Positions 21,808 to 29,671 of a DNA stretch of 32,229 bases are shown one piece after another. The notes below the pieces were generated by a model. It had not been told where the DNA came from, made no database searches, and saw nothing but the letters and a program-made list of their open reading frames with translations. The DNA is taken from assembly GCA_017452895.1 (NCBI GenBank), contig JAFTLE010000002.1, forward strand, positions 1-32,229. Reading direction: 5' to 3'. The stretch comes from Clostridia bacterium. GTDB taxonomy: Bacteria > Bacillota > Clostridia > Oscillospirales > CAG-272. A program made the position numbers and the translations under genes. The first letter of the stretch is position 1. Each line of letters opens with the position of its first letter.

Positions 21808-23160
21808 ATGCAATTCAAGAACCAAGCATTGACGGACCTGATGGAAGAGGTCATCGCACGCAACCCCGGCGAGTCGCTTTTCCACCAGACGGTTGAGGAG
21901 GTGCTCAGCACCATCGAGCCCGTTATCGAGAAGCATCCCGAATACATCACGGCAGGCGTTATGGAGAGAATCGTTGAGCCTGAGCGCATCATCAAGTTCC
22001 GCGTTCCGTGGGTCGATGACAAGGGTGTCGTTCGTGTCAACCGCGGCTTCCGCATTCAGTTCAACAGCGCGATCGGTCCTTACAAGGGTGGTCTGCGCTT
22101 CCATCCTTCCGTAAAGGAGGATACCATTAAGTTCCTCGGCTTTGAGCAGACCTTTAAAAACTCCCTGACCTCGCTCCCCATGGGCGGCGGTAAGGGCGGC
22201 TCCGACTTCGACCCGCAGGGCAAGTCCGACGCTGAGGTCATGCGCTTCTGCCAGAGCTTTATGACCGAGCTTCAGAAGTACATCGGTCCGGATACCGACG
22301 TTCCCGCAGGTGACATCGGTGTCGGCGCAAGAGAGATCGGCTACCTCTTCGGTCAGTACAAGAGACTGCGCGACGAGTTCACGGGCGTTCTGACCGGCAA
22401 GGGTATTCCCTACGGCGGCTCGCTGATCCGTCCCGAAGCAACCGGCTTCGGTGCCGTTTACTACACGGTTGAGATGCTCAACTACTTCAAGGACGATATC
22501 AAGGGCAAGACCTTTGCGATCTCGGGCTTCGGTAACGTTGCTTGGGGTACGGTGCAGAAGGTAACAGAGCTAGGCGGTAAGGTCGTTACCATCTCGGGTC
22601 CTGACGGCTATATCTACGATCCCGACGGCATTTCCACCAAGGAGAAGATCGACTTTATGCTCGAGATGCGCGCTTCCTGCCGCAACAGAGTACAGGACTA
22701 CGCAGACAAGTTCGGCGTACAGTTCTTCCCGAAGGAAAAGCCCTGGGGTGTTAAGGCTGACATCCTGATGCCCTGCGCGACCCAGAACGAGGTTGGCATC
22801 GAGGATGCGAAGAAGATCATTGCAAACGGCGTGAAGTACTACGTTGAGGTCTCCAATATGCCCACCACCAACGAGGCTGTCGCTTACCTGAAGGAAAACG
22901 GCGTAATCGTTGCTCCCTCGAAGGCTGTAAACGCAGGCGGCGTTGCTGTTTCGGGTCTTGAGATGTCTCAGAACTCGATGCGTTACAGCTGGACCGCAGA
23001 GGAGGTCGACGCGAAGCTCCGCCAGATTATGGCGAACATCTTCAGCGCATCGATCAAGGCTGCAAACGAGTACGGCCTTGGCGACGACCTGATCGCAGGC
23101 GCGAATATCGCAGGCTTCATCAAGGTTGCGAACGCAATGCTTGCTCAAGGCGTTTGCTGA
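21808..23160 (+). CDS. gdhA: Glutamate dehydrogenase (hexameric, NADP-type)
   Basis: A 450-aa cytosolic enzyme that interconverts 2-oxoglutarate plus ammonia and glutamate. The sequence follows the small hexameric GDH family: YKGGLRFHPSV, the catalytic lysine K129 in PMGGGKGGSDFDP, DVPAGDIGVGAREIGYLFG, the Rossmann loop SGFGNVAWG, and the C-terminal EMSQNSMRYSWTAEEVD. NADP preference is inferred from the GdhA subfamily. GGAGG lies five bases before the ATG at 21808; a TTG four codons earlier overlaps the ribosome site and is rejected. It is monocistronic with its own promoter and terminator, and its even, optimal-looking codon use suggests high expression. Confidence 0.97.
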   Translation: MQFKNQALTDLMEEVIARNPGESLFHQTVEEVLSTIEPVIEKHPEYITAGVMERIVEPERIIKFRVPWVDDKGVVRVNRGFRIQFNSAIGPYKGGLRFHPSVKEDTIKFLGFEQTFKNSLTSLPMGGGKGGSDFDPQGKSDAEVMRFCQSFMTELQKYIGPDTDVPAGDIGVGAREIGYLFGQYKRLRDEFTGVLTGKGIPYGGSLIRPEATGFGAVYYTVEMLNYFKDDIKGKTFAISGFGNVAWGTVQKVTELGGKVVTISGPDGYIYDPDGISTKEKIDFMLEMRASCRNRVQDYADKFGVQFFPKEKPWGVKADILMPCATQNEVGIEDAKKIIANGVKYYVEVSNMPTTNEAVAYLKENGVIVAPSKAVNAGGVAVSGLEMSQNSMRYSWTAEEVDAKLRQIMANIFSASIKAANEYGLGDDLIAGANIAGFIKVANAMLAQGVC

Positions 23161-23174
23161 TAAAAAGCTATTGA

Positions 23175-23212
23175 AGAAGAACCGGGCGGAATGCTCGGTT
23201 CTTCTCTTTTTT
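23175..23212 (+). terminator. gdhA terminator
   Basis: A 10-bp stem AGAAGAACCG/CGGTTCTTCT with an 11-nt loop, then a U-run, 14 bases after the gdhA stop. Confidence 0.88.
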
Positions 23213-23230
23213 GGGGAAAATACGCAGGGG

Positions 23231-23259
23231 TTGACAAACCGAGTAAAATGCGGTATAAT
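23231..23259 (+). promoter_or_regulatory. Consensus promoter of the polysaccharide operon
   Basis: TTGACA (23231-23236), 17-nt spacer, TATAAT (23254-23259): a perfect sigma-A promoter. The roughly 60-nt leader contains a GGTCGC/GCGACC hairpin (23296-23301, 23305-23310) just before the GAAGGT ribosome site. Confidence 0.93.
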
Positions 23260-23324
23260 CATATGAGCGGAAGTCCGCCAAAAACAGGAAAAGACGGTCG
23301 CACAGCGACCCTGAAGGTATAAAT

Positions 23325-24812
23325 ATGTTACTGCGTGAGAAACTACAGTATATTATGCTCTTTCTGATGGATGCCATCGCGCTGACTTTCAGCTGCGTTG
23401 CGGCATTCTTCCCCTACCGCTATCTGATCTACGACCATGCGTTTTTGAACGATGCCGATCTGAACAACTCGATCTTTCAGCTGGCGGCGGTCTTTCTGAT
23501 CCTTTTCGTTCTGTTCGTGCCGAACAAGAATATCAACCGTCAGTCGCTTGACGTGATGTTCCGCCGCAGCTTCCTTCTCAATCTTCTCGGCTTCGGTATG
23601 CTCGTCACGGTTATGACGATCTGCCGCAACGATTTCGTCGTCAACCATATCGTATTTCTGATTCTTGGCACGTTTGTCAATATCTTCGCAACGGCGTTCG
23701 GACACTACGCCGTACGATCGATCCTCGTCAACCGCATCCCGCGTGCGAAGATGGCGACGCTTGTCGGCGTCGTAACGACGAAGGGGCGTTCGGTTCCCTT
23801 TATCGAAAGTCTTAAGAAGGACTGGACGCGTAATATCGTCGGTGTCGCGCTGATCGACTACGAATACGATCAGGAAGGCATTAAGATCCGCAGTAAGAGT
23901 CCTGAGGAGGAGGCGACAACACCGCCTATGACCGAGATCTGCGGCGTGCCGATCAAGGCAAACTTCTTTGAATTTATCGAATGGATCAAGCGTGAGGCGA
24001 TCGACGAGGTATTCATTGATATTCCCTACTACCGCGGCGAGCAGCTGCACCGCTTTCTGACGGAGCTTGAGAGCATGGGTATCGTCATCCATCTGAATGT
24101 GCCGATGATCGACAAGCTTTCCGAATCGAAGAATCTGCATCTGCAGCGCGATTATCTCTACGTCAACGACAAGCCGATGATCACCTTCGCGGTGCGCCGT
24201 TATCACATCAACCTGCTGGCACTCAAGCGCATCCTTGACATCGTGCTGGGTCTGATCGGCTCGATCATTTCCCTGCCGATCATTCTGCTGACCGCGTTCC
24301 CGCTTCTGATCGAGTCGCCGGGGCCGCTGATCTTCCGTCAGAAGCGCGTGGGAAAGAACGGACGCATCTTCTATATGTATAAGCTTCGCTCGATGTATCC
24401 CGATGCGGAGGCGCGCAAAGCGGCTCTGATGAAGGAAAACGAGATGAAGGGTCTGATGTTCAAGATGGAAAACGACCCGCGTATCACGAAGGTCGGTAAG
24501 ATCATCCGTAAGCTGAGCATCGACGAGTTGCCGCAATTCTGGAACATCCTGCGCGGCGATATGAGCCTTGTCGGTACGCGTCCCCCGACGCTCGACGAGT
24601 ACGAGCAGTACGAGAGCCACCACAAGCGCCGTTTGTCCCTGAAGCCGGGTCTTACGGGTCTTTGGCAGGTCAGCGGACGCAATACAATCGACGATTTTGA
24701 GGAGGTTGTAAAGCTCGACCTTCAGTACATTGACAATTGGAGCATTTGGGAGGATCTTCGCATCATCCTGAAGACGGTTTACGTTGTGATTGCACGAAAG
24801 GGTTCCAAATAA
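23325..24812 (+). CDS. Initiating sugar transferase (polyprenyl glycosylphosphotransferase)
   Basis: A 495-aa membrane enzyme that transfers a sugar phosphate from a nucleotide sugar to undecaprenyl phosphate, the first step of a surface polysaccharide. Residues 1-135 form four or five helices, about 140-290 a CoA-binding-like cytoplasmic domain (GVPIKANFFEFIEW), and about 295-495 the WbaP/CpsE catalytic domain: a membrane segment after KRILDIVLGL, then FRQKRVGKNGR, FYMYKLRSM, LSIDELPQFWNILRGDMSLVGTRPP (landmarks SIDELPQ and GDMSLVG) and KPGLTGLWQVSGRN. First gene of the operon; the next gene starts one base after its stop. The sugar is not determinable. Confidence 0.94.
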   Translation: MLLREKLQYIMLFLMDAIALTFSCVAAFFPYRYLIYDHAFLNDADLNNSIFQLAAVFLILFVLFVPNKNINRQSLDVMFRRSFLLNLLGFGMLVTVMTICRNDFVVNHIVFLILGTFVNIFATAFGHYAVRSILVNRIPRAKMATLVGVVTTKGRSVPFIESLKKDWTRNIVGVALIDYEYDQEGIKIRSKSPEEEATTPPMTEICGVPIKANFFEFIEWIKREAIDEVFIDIPYYRGEQLHRFLTELESMGIVIHLNVPMIDKLSESKNLHLQRDYLYVNDKPMITFAVRRYHINLLALKRILDIVLGLIGSIISLPIILLTAFPLLIESPGPLIFRQKRVGKNGRIFYMYKLRSMYPDAEARKAALMKENEMKGLMFKMENDPRITKVGKIIRKLSIDELPQFWNILRGDMSLVGTRPPTLDEYEQYESHHKRRLSLKPGLTGLWQVSGRNTIDDFEEVVKLDLQYIDNWSIWEDLRIILKTVYVVIARKGSK

Positions 24813-24813
24813 T

Positions 24814-25581
24814 ATGTCAGAACAAAACGGGGCGTTTCCCGTCTGTACGATCCTCGGCGTGAATATTGCCGCGGTGAATATGGAAGAGACGCTTGCTATC
24901 ATTGATCAGAATCTCTCGGCGTGGTCGGGAGAGTATATCTGCGTATCAAACGTTCATACGACGGTGACGGCGTACGAGGAGCCCGATTACCTTGCCGTGC
25001 AAAACGGTGCAGTGATGGCGCTTCCCGACGGCAAGCCCCTGTCGGTCGCGGCACGCCGCCGCGGCTTTGCGGGCGCTGACCGCGTAACGGGTCCCGATCT
25101 GATGGGCGAGATCTTCAAGCTGTCTGCGGCACGCGGATACCGCCATTATTTTTACGGTGCGAGCGAGGACACGCTTTCGGTCTTGCGGGAGAAGCTCCTT
25201 TCGCGCTATCCCGGCATTTCGATCGTTGGGATGGTATCGCCGCCCTTCCGCCCACTGACTGAGGAGGAGGATGCGGAGGCCGTTGAAAGGATCAACGCCG
25301 CCAATGCCGATTTTCTATGGATCGGGCTTGGCGCGCCGAAGCAGGAGAAGTGGATGGCGGCGCACAAGGGACGGGTGCGGGGTCTTATGATCGGTGTCGG
25401 CGCGGGCTTTGATTTCCACGCAGACAAGATCAAGCGTGCCCCCCGTCTGATGCAGAAGCTGTCGCTTGAATGGCTGTATCGGCTGATGCAGGATCCGAAG
25501 CGGTTGTTCCGCCGTTATCTGCACACAAATCCGAAGTATCTGCGTCTTGTAAAGAAAGAAAACAAACTGTATCGAAAATAA
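24814..25581 (+). CDS. WecG/TagA/CpsF-family glycosyltransferase (GT26)
   Basis: A 255-aa cytoplasmic or membrane-associated enzyme that adds the second sugar, typically a ManNAc-type residue, to a lipid-linked primer. Family motifs: LPDGKPLSVAARRRG, GLGAPKQEKWM and the C-terminal GVGAGFDFHADKIKRAPRLMQKLSLEWLYRL (landmarks GAGFDF and EWLYRL). The ATG at 24814 follows GAAAGGG; an in-frame ATG at 24790 lies within the previous gene and is rejected. It is tightly coupled to the initiating transferase and followed by a terminator-like hairpin. Confidence 0.93.
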   Translation: MSEQNGAFPVCTILGVNIAAVNMEETLAIIDQNLSAWSGEYICVSNVHTTVTAYEEPDYLAVQNGAVMALPDGKPLSVAARRRGFAGADRVTGPDLMGEIFKLSAARGYRHYFYGASEDTLSVLREKLLSRYPGISIVGMVSPPFRPLTEEEDAEAVERINAANADFLWIGLGAPKQEKWMAAHKGRVRGLMIGVGAGFDFHADKIKRAPRLMQKLSLEWLYRLMQDPKRLFRRYLHTNPKYLRLVKKENKLYRK

Positions 25582-25584
25582 AGG

Positions 25585-25615
25585 TTCGGCAACGTCATAC
25601 GTTGCCGAAATTTTT
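25585..25615 (+). terminator. Intra-operon terminator/attenuator hairpin
   Basis: A perfect 10-bp stem TTCGGCAACG/CGTTGCCGAA with a 5-nt loop, then AUUUUU. It ends only 10 bases before the ATG of the GT4 gene and touches its ribosome site. No new promoter is visible after it, so downstream genes depend on read-through. Confidence 0.8.
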
Positions 25616-25625
25616 AGAGGTGTTT

Positions 25626-26807
25626 ATGGAAAGCTTACGGATCCTACTCGTTCACAATTACTACCGCATCCGCGGCGGTGAGGATTCGGTTTTTGAAAAT
25701 GAGAAGCGTCTGCTTGAGGAGGCAGGACATACGGTGATCCCCTACACGCGCCACAATGACGATGCGGGCACGGGGGTTTTCGGGAAGCTGCGCTTGCCCT
25801 TCACCGCGCTGTATTCCCGCAGGACATACCGTGAGGTGCGGCGCATCATCAAGCGTGAGCGGATCGATATCGTACACGTGCATAACACGCAGATGCTGAT
25901 CAGCCCTACGGTCTTTCGTGCGGCGAAAAGAATGGGCGTGCCTGCGGTGCAGACGGTCCACAATTTCCGAATGGTCTGCCCCGCCGCAACGCTTTACCGC
26001 GACGGCGCGATCTGTGAGGAATGCATCGCGCACGGGTTTTCTCCGTCGGTGCGCCACCGCTGCTATCGCGGCAGTCGTTTTCAATCGCTTTTGCTGGCAT
26101 CGGTGCTTCGCCTTCACCGCTTTCTCGGTACCTTCCGCCACGTGCATTTTATCTGCCTGACCGAATTCAATCGCGAGATGCTTTTGCGTGCCAATCGCAA
26201 GCGCACCGTGGTCGATCCCGAAAGAATCTATATCAAGCCGAACTTTGCATCCGCTACGGCGGCACCGCCGATCGCCTTCGCTGAGCGTGAGAACGCCGTG
26301 CTGTTTGCGGGGCGTCTCGACCCGCTCAAGGGAGTCGACGTTCTGCTTGATGCCGCACAGTCGCTTTCCGACGGGCGCATTTTGATTGCGGGAACGGGGC
26401 CTGAGCAGGCGCGTATGTGTGAGCGGATCGAGGCACAGGGCCTTTCCGAGCGCGTTCTGATGCTGGGACAAAAAACACCCGCTCAGGTGCGCGAGCTGAT
26501 GGGGCGCGTGCGTGCGACGGTCTTACCGACGCTGTGGTACGAGGGCTTTCCGATGACGATCGCAGAGTCGCTCTCGGTCGGTACCCCTGTGATCGTCAGC
26601 GATCTTGGGAACGCGGGCGCGATCGTGCGTGAAAACGAGACGGGGCTTCACTTTCCCGCGGGGGATGGGAACGCGCTTGCGGCGTGTATCCGCTCGCTAC
26701 CCGATCTTGTTGACAGCTCACGCGCCTACTACGAGGAGCATCTGGCGCCTGAGGCAAACCTTAGGATCCTTACTGAAATTTACCGTGACATTCTGAAGGA
26801 GCATTGA
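25626..26807 (+). CDS. GT4-family glycosyltransferase with Cys cluster
   Basis: A 393-aa GT-B enzyme. The N-terminal domain begins ILLVHNYYRIRGGEDSVFENE, typical of family 4 transferases; the middle carries the cysteines of MVCPAATLYRDGAICEECI and HRCYRGS, a four-cysteine set seen in a subgroup of these enzymes and probably metal-binding. The C-terminal nucleotide-sugar domain has FAGRLDPLKGVDVLL, the E-x7-E motif in YEGFPMTIAESLSVGTPVI, and GLHFPAGD. The AGAGGTG ribosome site supports the ATG at 25626; the open frame upstream lies in the preceding gene. The sugar donor is unknown. Confidence 0.93.
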   Translation: MESLRILLVHNYYRIRGGEDSVFENEKRLLEEAGHTVIPYTRHNDDAGTGVFGKLRLPFTALYSRRTYREVRRIIKRERIDIVHVHNTQMLISPTVFRAAKRMGVPAVQTVHNFRMVCPAATLYRDGAICEECIAHGFSPSVRHRCYRGSRFQSLLLASVLRLHRFLGTFRHVHFICLTEFNREMLLRANRKRTVVDPERIYIKPNFASATAAPPIAFAERENAVLFAGRLDPLKGVDVLLDAAQSLSDGRILIAGTGPEQARMCERIEAQGLSERVLMLGQKTPAQVRELMGRVRATVLPTLWYEGFPMTIAESLSVGTPVIVSDLGNAGAIVRENETGLHFPAGDGNALAACIRSLPDLVDSSRAYYEEHLAPEANLRILTEIYRDILKEH

Positions 26808-26808
26808 T

Positions 26809-27084
26809 ATGGTTCGTTTGTTTTTACTTTGGATCTTGCTTTTGAGTCTCATCACCTTTATTCTCTACGGCATTGATAAGCGGCGCGCGCGCCGCGGCAA
26901 ATGGCGCATCGCCGAAAAGACGCTTTTCCTGTTCGGCTTTGCGGGCGGGGCGCTCGGCGGCTTTGCGGGTATGCAGCTTTTCCGTCATAAGACGAAGCAC
27001 GCATCCTTTTGGTTCGTCAACTGTCTCGGCATCCTCTTACACACGGCACTTCTTTTACTTTTTGCCGTGAAGGGATTCTGGTAA
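26809..27084 (+). CDS. DUF1294 small membrane protein
   Basis: A 91-aa protein with two or three helices and the DUF1294 pattern: ITFILYGIDKRRARRGKWRIAEKTLFLFGFAGGALGGFAGM then FRHKTKHASFWFVN (landmarks YGIDKRRA, GGALGGFAGM, RHKTKH). The function of the family is not established. AAGGAG is eight bases upstream of the ATG, and the previous stop is one base away, so it is cotranscribed with the GT4 gene. Confidence 0.9.
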   Translation: MVRLFLLWILLLSLITFILYGIDKRRARRGKWRIAEKTLFLFGFAGGALGGFAGMQLFRHKTKHASFWFVNCLGILLHTALLLLFAVKGFW

Positions 27085-27087
27085 AAC

Positions 27088-27120
27088 AAGCGCTTACGGT
27101 TTACCCGTAAGCGCTTTTGT
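27088..27120. terminator. Bidirectional terminator overlapping the pnuC stop
   Basis: A perfect 12-bp stem (27088-27099 with 27105-27116) with 5-nt loop, then UUGUUUU to the right and an A-rich left flank. The last six codons of pnuC form one arm, so the sequence is both coding and terminating. Confidence 0.88.
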
Positions 27121-27793
27121 TTTGCCGCTTTTGCATACGGCGCCAATTGAGGTAGCCGTAGACGTCGTTTAGGAAGAACATCAAAAAGCAGGCGACCATC
27201 GTGAAATAGGCAGGGGAGTCGATCACGGCGATGACCCACAGGACGATGAGGACGATATCGTTTGCGGCGTAGCCGACGGCGTAGAGGGGATGGCGAAAGA
27301 AGGTGAGCGCCGAGGCGAGGAAGCTGGTGGTGATCGACAGCGTGCTGACCGCGAGGCTTGCGTTGCCAAGCGCCCTCAAAAGGAAATAGAAAAGGGCGGT
27401 CACGGAGACGGAACCGAGGAGCAAAAACCAGAGCTTGCCGCGTGATAGACGTCCGACGGCGACCTCCTTTTTCGAGTAGGGGTGGCGCAACCACGAGATC
27501 ACCGCGAAAAGTGCCATCGGAGCCGTCATAAAGAGATAGGTGATCATCTCTCCGTAGTAACGGAGGTCGTAGGAAACGGCGGCGTAAAGTACGGCAAACA
27601 GGACGGTCAGCACCTGCCCCAGCACGCGCCCCTTCGCAACGAAGATCAGCGCCGTTACGCCAACCAAGGTCGTCAAAAGCTGAAGGACACCCTGCCGCGC
27701 GATGAAAAAGGCGGCGAGCGAAACGAGCACCGACACGACCCAAAGACAGTATTCAAATTTAGAAAGATCAAGAAAACGCAAAAAACGGCGCAT
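27101..27793 (-). CDS. pnuC: PnuC-family nicotinamide riboside transporter
   Basis: A 230-aa membrane protein with about seven helices that lets a vitamin nucleoside, usually nicotinamide riboside, enter the cell by facilitated diffusion. Signature parts: FLDLSKFEYCLWVVSV, AVSYDLRYYGEMITYLFMTAPMALFAVISWLRHP (landmark YDLRYYGEM), AANDIVLIVLWVIAV, and the terminal FLNDVYGYLNWRRMQKRQ. PnuT (thiamine) and PnuX (riboflavin) relatives look alike, but no TPP or FMN riboswitch is visible. GGGAG precedes the ATG. The gene has its own promoter and a structured leader. Confidence 0.88.
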   Translation of the reverse strand: MRRFLRFLDLSKFEYCLWVVSVLVSLAAFFIARQGVLQLLTTLVGVTALIFVAKGRVLGQVLTVLFAVLYAAVSYDLRYYGEMITYLFMTAPMALFAVISWLRHPYSKKEVAVGRLSRGKLWFLLLGSVSVTALFYFLLRALGNASLAVSTLSITTSFLASALTFFRHPLYAVGYAANDIVLIVLWVIAVIDSPAYFTMVACFLMFFLNDVYGYLNWRRMQKRQNKSAYG

Positions 27794-27808
27794 AGGGCTC
27801 CCTTCTTC

Positions 27809-27866
27809 AAAAAAAGCATTCGCGATACGCCTTCCAAGACCTAATGGCGCATCCGAATGCTTTTTT
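27809..27866 (-). promoter_or_regulatory. Structured leader/attenuator upstream of pnuC
   Basis: On the minus strand the leader folds into an outer stem GCATTCG/CGAATGC (A/U-extended) enclosing an inner GCGCC/GGCGT pairing, and ends in seven U just 16 bases before the pnuC ATG, as a regulated terminator would. A small imperfect hairpin (27874-27889) lies nearer the promoter. I do not recognise a known NAD+, TPP or FMN aptamer. Confidence 0.5.
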
Positions 27867-27903
27867 GCATTACACTACCCGGTGGCAGTTATTCTTTTTC
27901 ATT

Positions 27904-27932
27904 ATGATAGCACAGCTTGCCGAAAAATGCAA
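27904..27932 (-). promoter_or_regulatory. pnuC promoter
   Basis: On the minus strand TTGCAT (27932-27927), 17-nt spacer, TATCAT (27909-27904), giving a leader of roughly 100 nt. Confidence 0.7.
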
Positions 27933-27940
27933 GACTCGTT

Positions 27941-28210
27941 TTATTTTCCGTACAGCACCGCGGCGCGGCGCAGAAGGCCCGTGACGGCGCGTTTCTGCGA
28001 GGCGCTCCGCACTCTTCCAATTGTGGCAGTAAAGGGAGAAGCCCCATCTGTCGTTGAGCGTTGCAGCGGATTCATAGAGTCCGTTAGGGTGAGAGCTTGA
28101 AGCCGTCGATGCTGTTCAATCTTCGCCGTTATGAGGTCGACGCCCTGTGGTAGCTCCTTCGGGATCTCGTTGTCGCCAAGGGAAAACGTATCGTTTTCAT
28201 AGTCTTCTCT
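27941..28210 (-). pseudogene. Decayed 3' fragment of a GH29 alpha-L-fucosidase-like gene
   Basis: Two minus-strand frames together read like the end of a family 29 glycoside hydrolase. One frame gives DYENDTFSLGDNEIPKELP early and LLRRAAVLYGK followed by a stop at the end. The shifted frame gives NGLYESAATLNDRWGF and HNWKSAERLAE in between, resembling the LNDSWGY...HNWKS block of GH29 enzymes. No start, no active-site region and at least two frame changes are evident, so it is not functional. It lies immediately downstream of the radical SAM gene on the same strand. Confidence 0.45.
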
Positions 28211-28214
28211 TTAA

Positions 28215-29105
28215 TCAATTCAGGACTCCCTGCAGGTCGAAGGCAGGAATAAAGCTCTCGCCCACAGAGTCACCCTCCTGTAAAAATCCATTTTCAATGC
28301 CGAGCTCGGCGGCGTAGTTGCAGACCCTATCGTATTCCCGATCGGTGATCGGGCGGTTTAGCTCGGGGTAGTTATCAAGCGTACCCATCGGCGTGTACTG
28401 CCGCATAATACTGTAATAAATGCTGTTGCCGTAGAGGTCGAACAGCATCTTCAGCGCACGCTTCGCCGCGCCGACTTGGGACGGCAAAACGAGGTGTCGG
28501 ACGATGACACCGCGCGTCATTTTTCCGTTTTGATCAAATTCGGGGGTGGGGTGTTGCCGCACCATCTCGTCGATCGCGGCAAGCGCTATCTCGGGATAAT
28601 CGGGGGCGTTTGCGTAACGCGCCGCCGTTTTTGCATCTGCATATTTGAAATCGGGAAGATAGATATCCACAAGACCCGATAACGCACGGATGCTCTTTAC
28701 ACTTTCATACGCGCTACTGTTCCAGACGATGGGGATGGAAAGTCCCTCCGCTTTCGCGCTTTGCAAAACGGGGATCAGTCGGTCGGTGTAGTGTGACGGT
28801 GTGACGAGGTTGATATTCTCCGCCCCCTGCTCCGCCAGCTCAAAAAAAATCTCAAAAAGACGGCGATCGCTGACCGGCGCACCCGCGTCACCGCGGCTGA
28901 TCGCCTGATTCTGACAAAACACGCAGGAGAGATTACAGCCCGAAAAAAAGACCGTGCCCGAGCCGCCGAGCTGTGAAATACAGGGCTCCTCCCACCGATG
29001 CAGGGCGGCACGCGCGACAAGAAAGCCGTCGGGCGCATGACAGTAGCCGCGGCGCACCGTACGGTCGACCGCACAGTGGCGCGGGCAAAGGGTGCAAGTG
29101 CTCAT
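28215..29105 (-). CDS. Radical SAM protein, PflX-like (PFL-activase relative)
   Basis: A 296-aa iron-sulfur protein. The radical SAM motif CxxxCxxC is in FFSGCNLSCVFCQNQ (Cys57, Cys61 and Cys64), where the [4Fe-4S] cluster binds and SAM is cleaved. An extra N-terminal cysteine set (CTLCPRHC and GYC) is characteristic of the COG1313/PflX group, whose substrate is unknown. Further family-like blocks: INLVTPSHYTD, PIVWNSSAYES, DIYLPDFKYAD, VIVRHLVLPSQ. The ATG overlaps the DUF523 stop by 4 nt, so the two are co-translated. Confidence 0.9.
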   Translation of the reverse strand: MSTCTLCPRHCAVDRTVRRGYCHAPDGFLVARAALHRWEEPCISQLGGSGTVFFSGCNLSCVFCQNQAISRGDAGAPVSDRRLFEIFFELAEQGAENINLVTPSHYTDRLIPVLQSAKAEGLSIPIVWNSSAYESVKSIRALSGLVDIYLPDFKYADAKTAARYANAPDYPEIALAAIDEMVRQHPTPEFDQNGKMTRGVIVRHLVLPSQVGAAKRALKMLFDLYGNSIYYSIMRQYTPMGTLDNYPELNRPITDREYDRVCNYAAELGIENGFLQEGDSVGESFIPAFDLQGVLN

Positions 29106-29527
29106 AGCGTAAAATTCTCCTCTGTATAGACCGCGATGCCGTGCTTTTTCAAAAGCTCGGTCAGCACACCGTCACCGTTGGTCAGCGTGCGTGTGAAGCT
29201 GCCGTCGTAGATCCTGCCGACGCCGCAGGCAGGGCTGCGGCTTTTCAGAATGGCAAGCGTGCAGCCGTGGTGCTTCGCCCGCATCAAAGACAGCTCCGCA
29301 CCGAGCGCATATTCCGCGGTGCGGTCCCTGCCGTCGGCGGTGCGTACGCTGCCGTCCTTTTGCCGCTCACACGCGGGGCGGGGTACGGAAAGTCCGCCCG
29401 CGCATTCGGGACAGACGGGGATCAGGGTGTGCTCCTTTTGCAGCTCGATCACCCAAGAGCAGGGGCGGCTTTCGCCGTCGTAGCGGCAGGGCTCACCCAG
29501 AAGGCAGGCGCTGACAAGTATTTTCAT
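29102..29527 (-). CDS. DUF523 family protein
   Basis: A 141-aa protein matching DUF523: the opening MKILVSACLLGEPCRYDG, then IPVCPECAGGLSVPRPACE and LKSRSPACGVGRIYDG, each with conserved cysteines that could bind metal. The biochemical role is not established. The frame is open to 29617, but the family begins at the ATG at 29527, and the promoter at 29561-29589 lies inside the longer frame. The ribosome site is weak. First gene of a two-gene operon with the radical SAM protein. Confidence 0.9.
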   Translation of the reverse strand: MKILVSACLLGEPCRYDGESRPCSWVIELQKEHTLIPVCPECAGGLSVPRPACERQKDGSVRTADGRDRTAEYALGAELSLMRAKHHGCTLAILKSRSPACGVGRIYDGSFTRTLTNGDGVLTELLKKHGIAVYTEENFTL

Positions 29528-29560
29528 ACGAAAACCACACTTTACTTTTTCTGCGCATTC

Positions 29561-29589
29561 ATTGTAGCATATTTGTCGATACTTTGCAA
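29561..29589 (-). promoter_or_regulatory. DUF523 promoter
   Basis: On the minus strand TTGCAA (29589-29584), 17-nt spacer, TACAAT (29566-29561), diverging from the HAD gene promoter only nine bases away; the two polymerases would compete for this site. Confidence 0.7.
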
Positions 29590-29597
29590 GAGGAAAC

Positions 29598-29626
29598 TTG
29601 ACAAAGTGCGAATTCATCGGTATAAT
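29598..29626 (+). promoter_or_regulatory. Consensus promoter of the HAD gene
   Basis: TTGACA (29598-29603), 17-nt spacer, TATAAT (29621-29626), perfect hexamers; a second TATAAT follows at 29632-29637. Confidence 0.93.
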
Positions 29627-29671
29627 ATCGGTATAATTATGTTACATAAAATGACTGGGGGAATGAGAACG

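Noticed and set aside
23343..24902. 519-codon minus-strand ORF across the sugar transferase gene
   Set aside because: The plus-strand protein has clear WbaP-type motifs. The opposite frame is rich in His, Asp, Arg and Gln, typical of an antisense shadow in G+C-rich coding DNA.
29141..29671. 177-codon upstream extension of the HAD protein
   Set aside because: It overlaps the DUF523 gene in antisense and the two divergent promoters; a consensus promoter and ribosome site place the true start at 29672.
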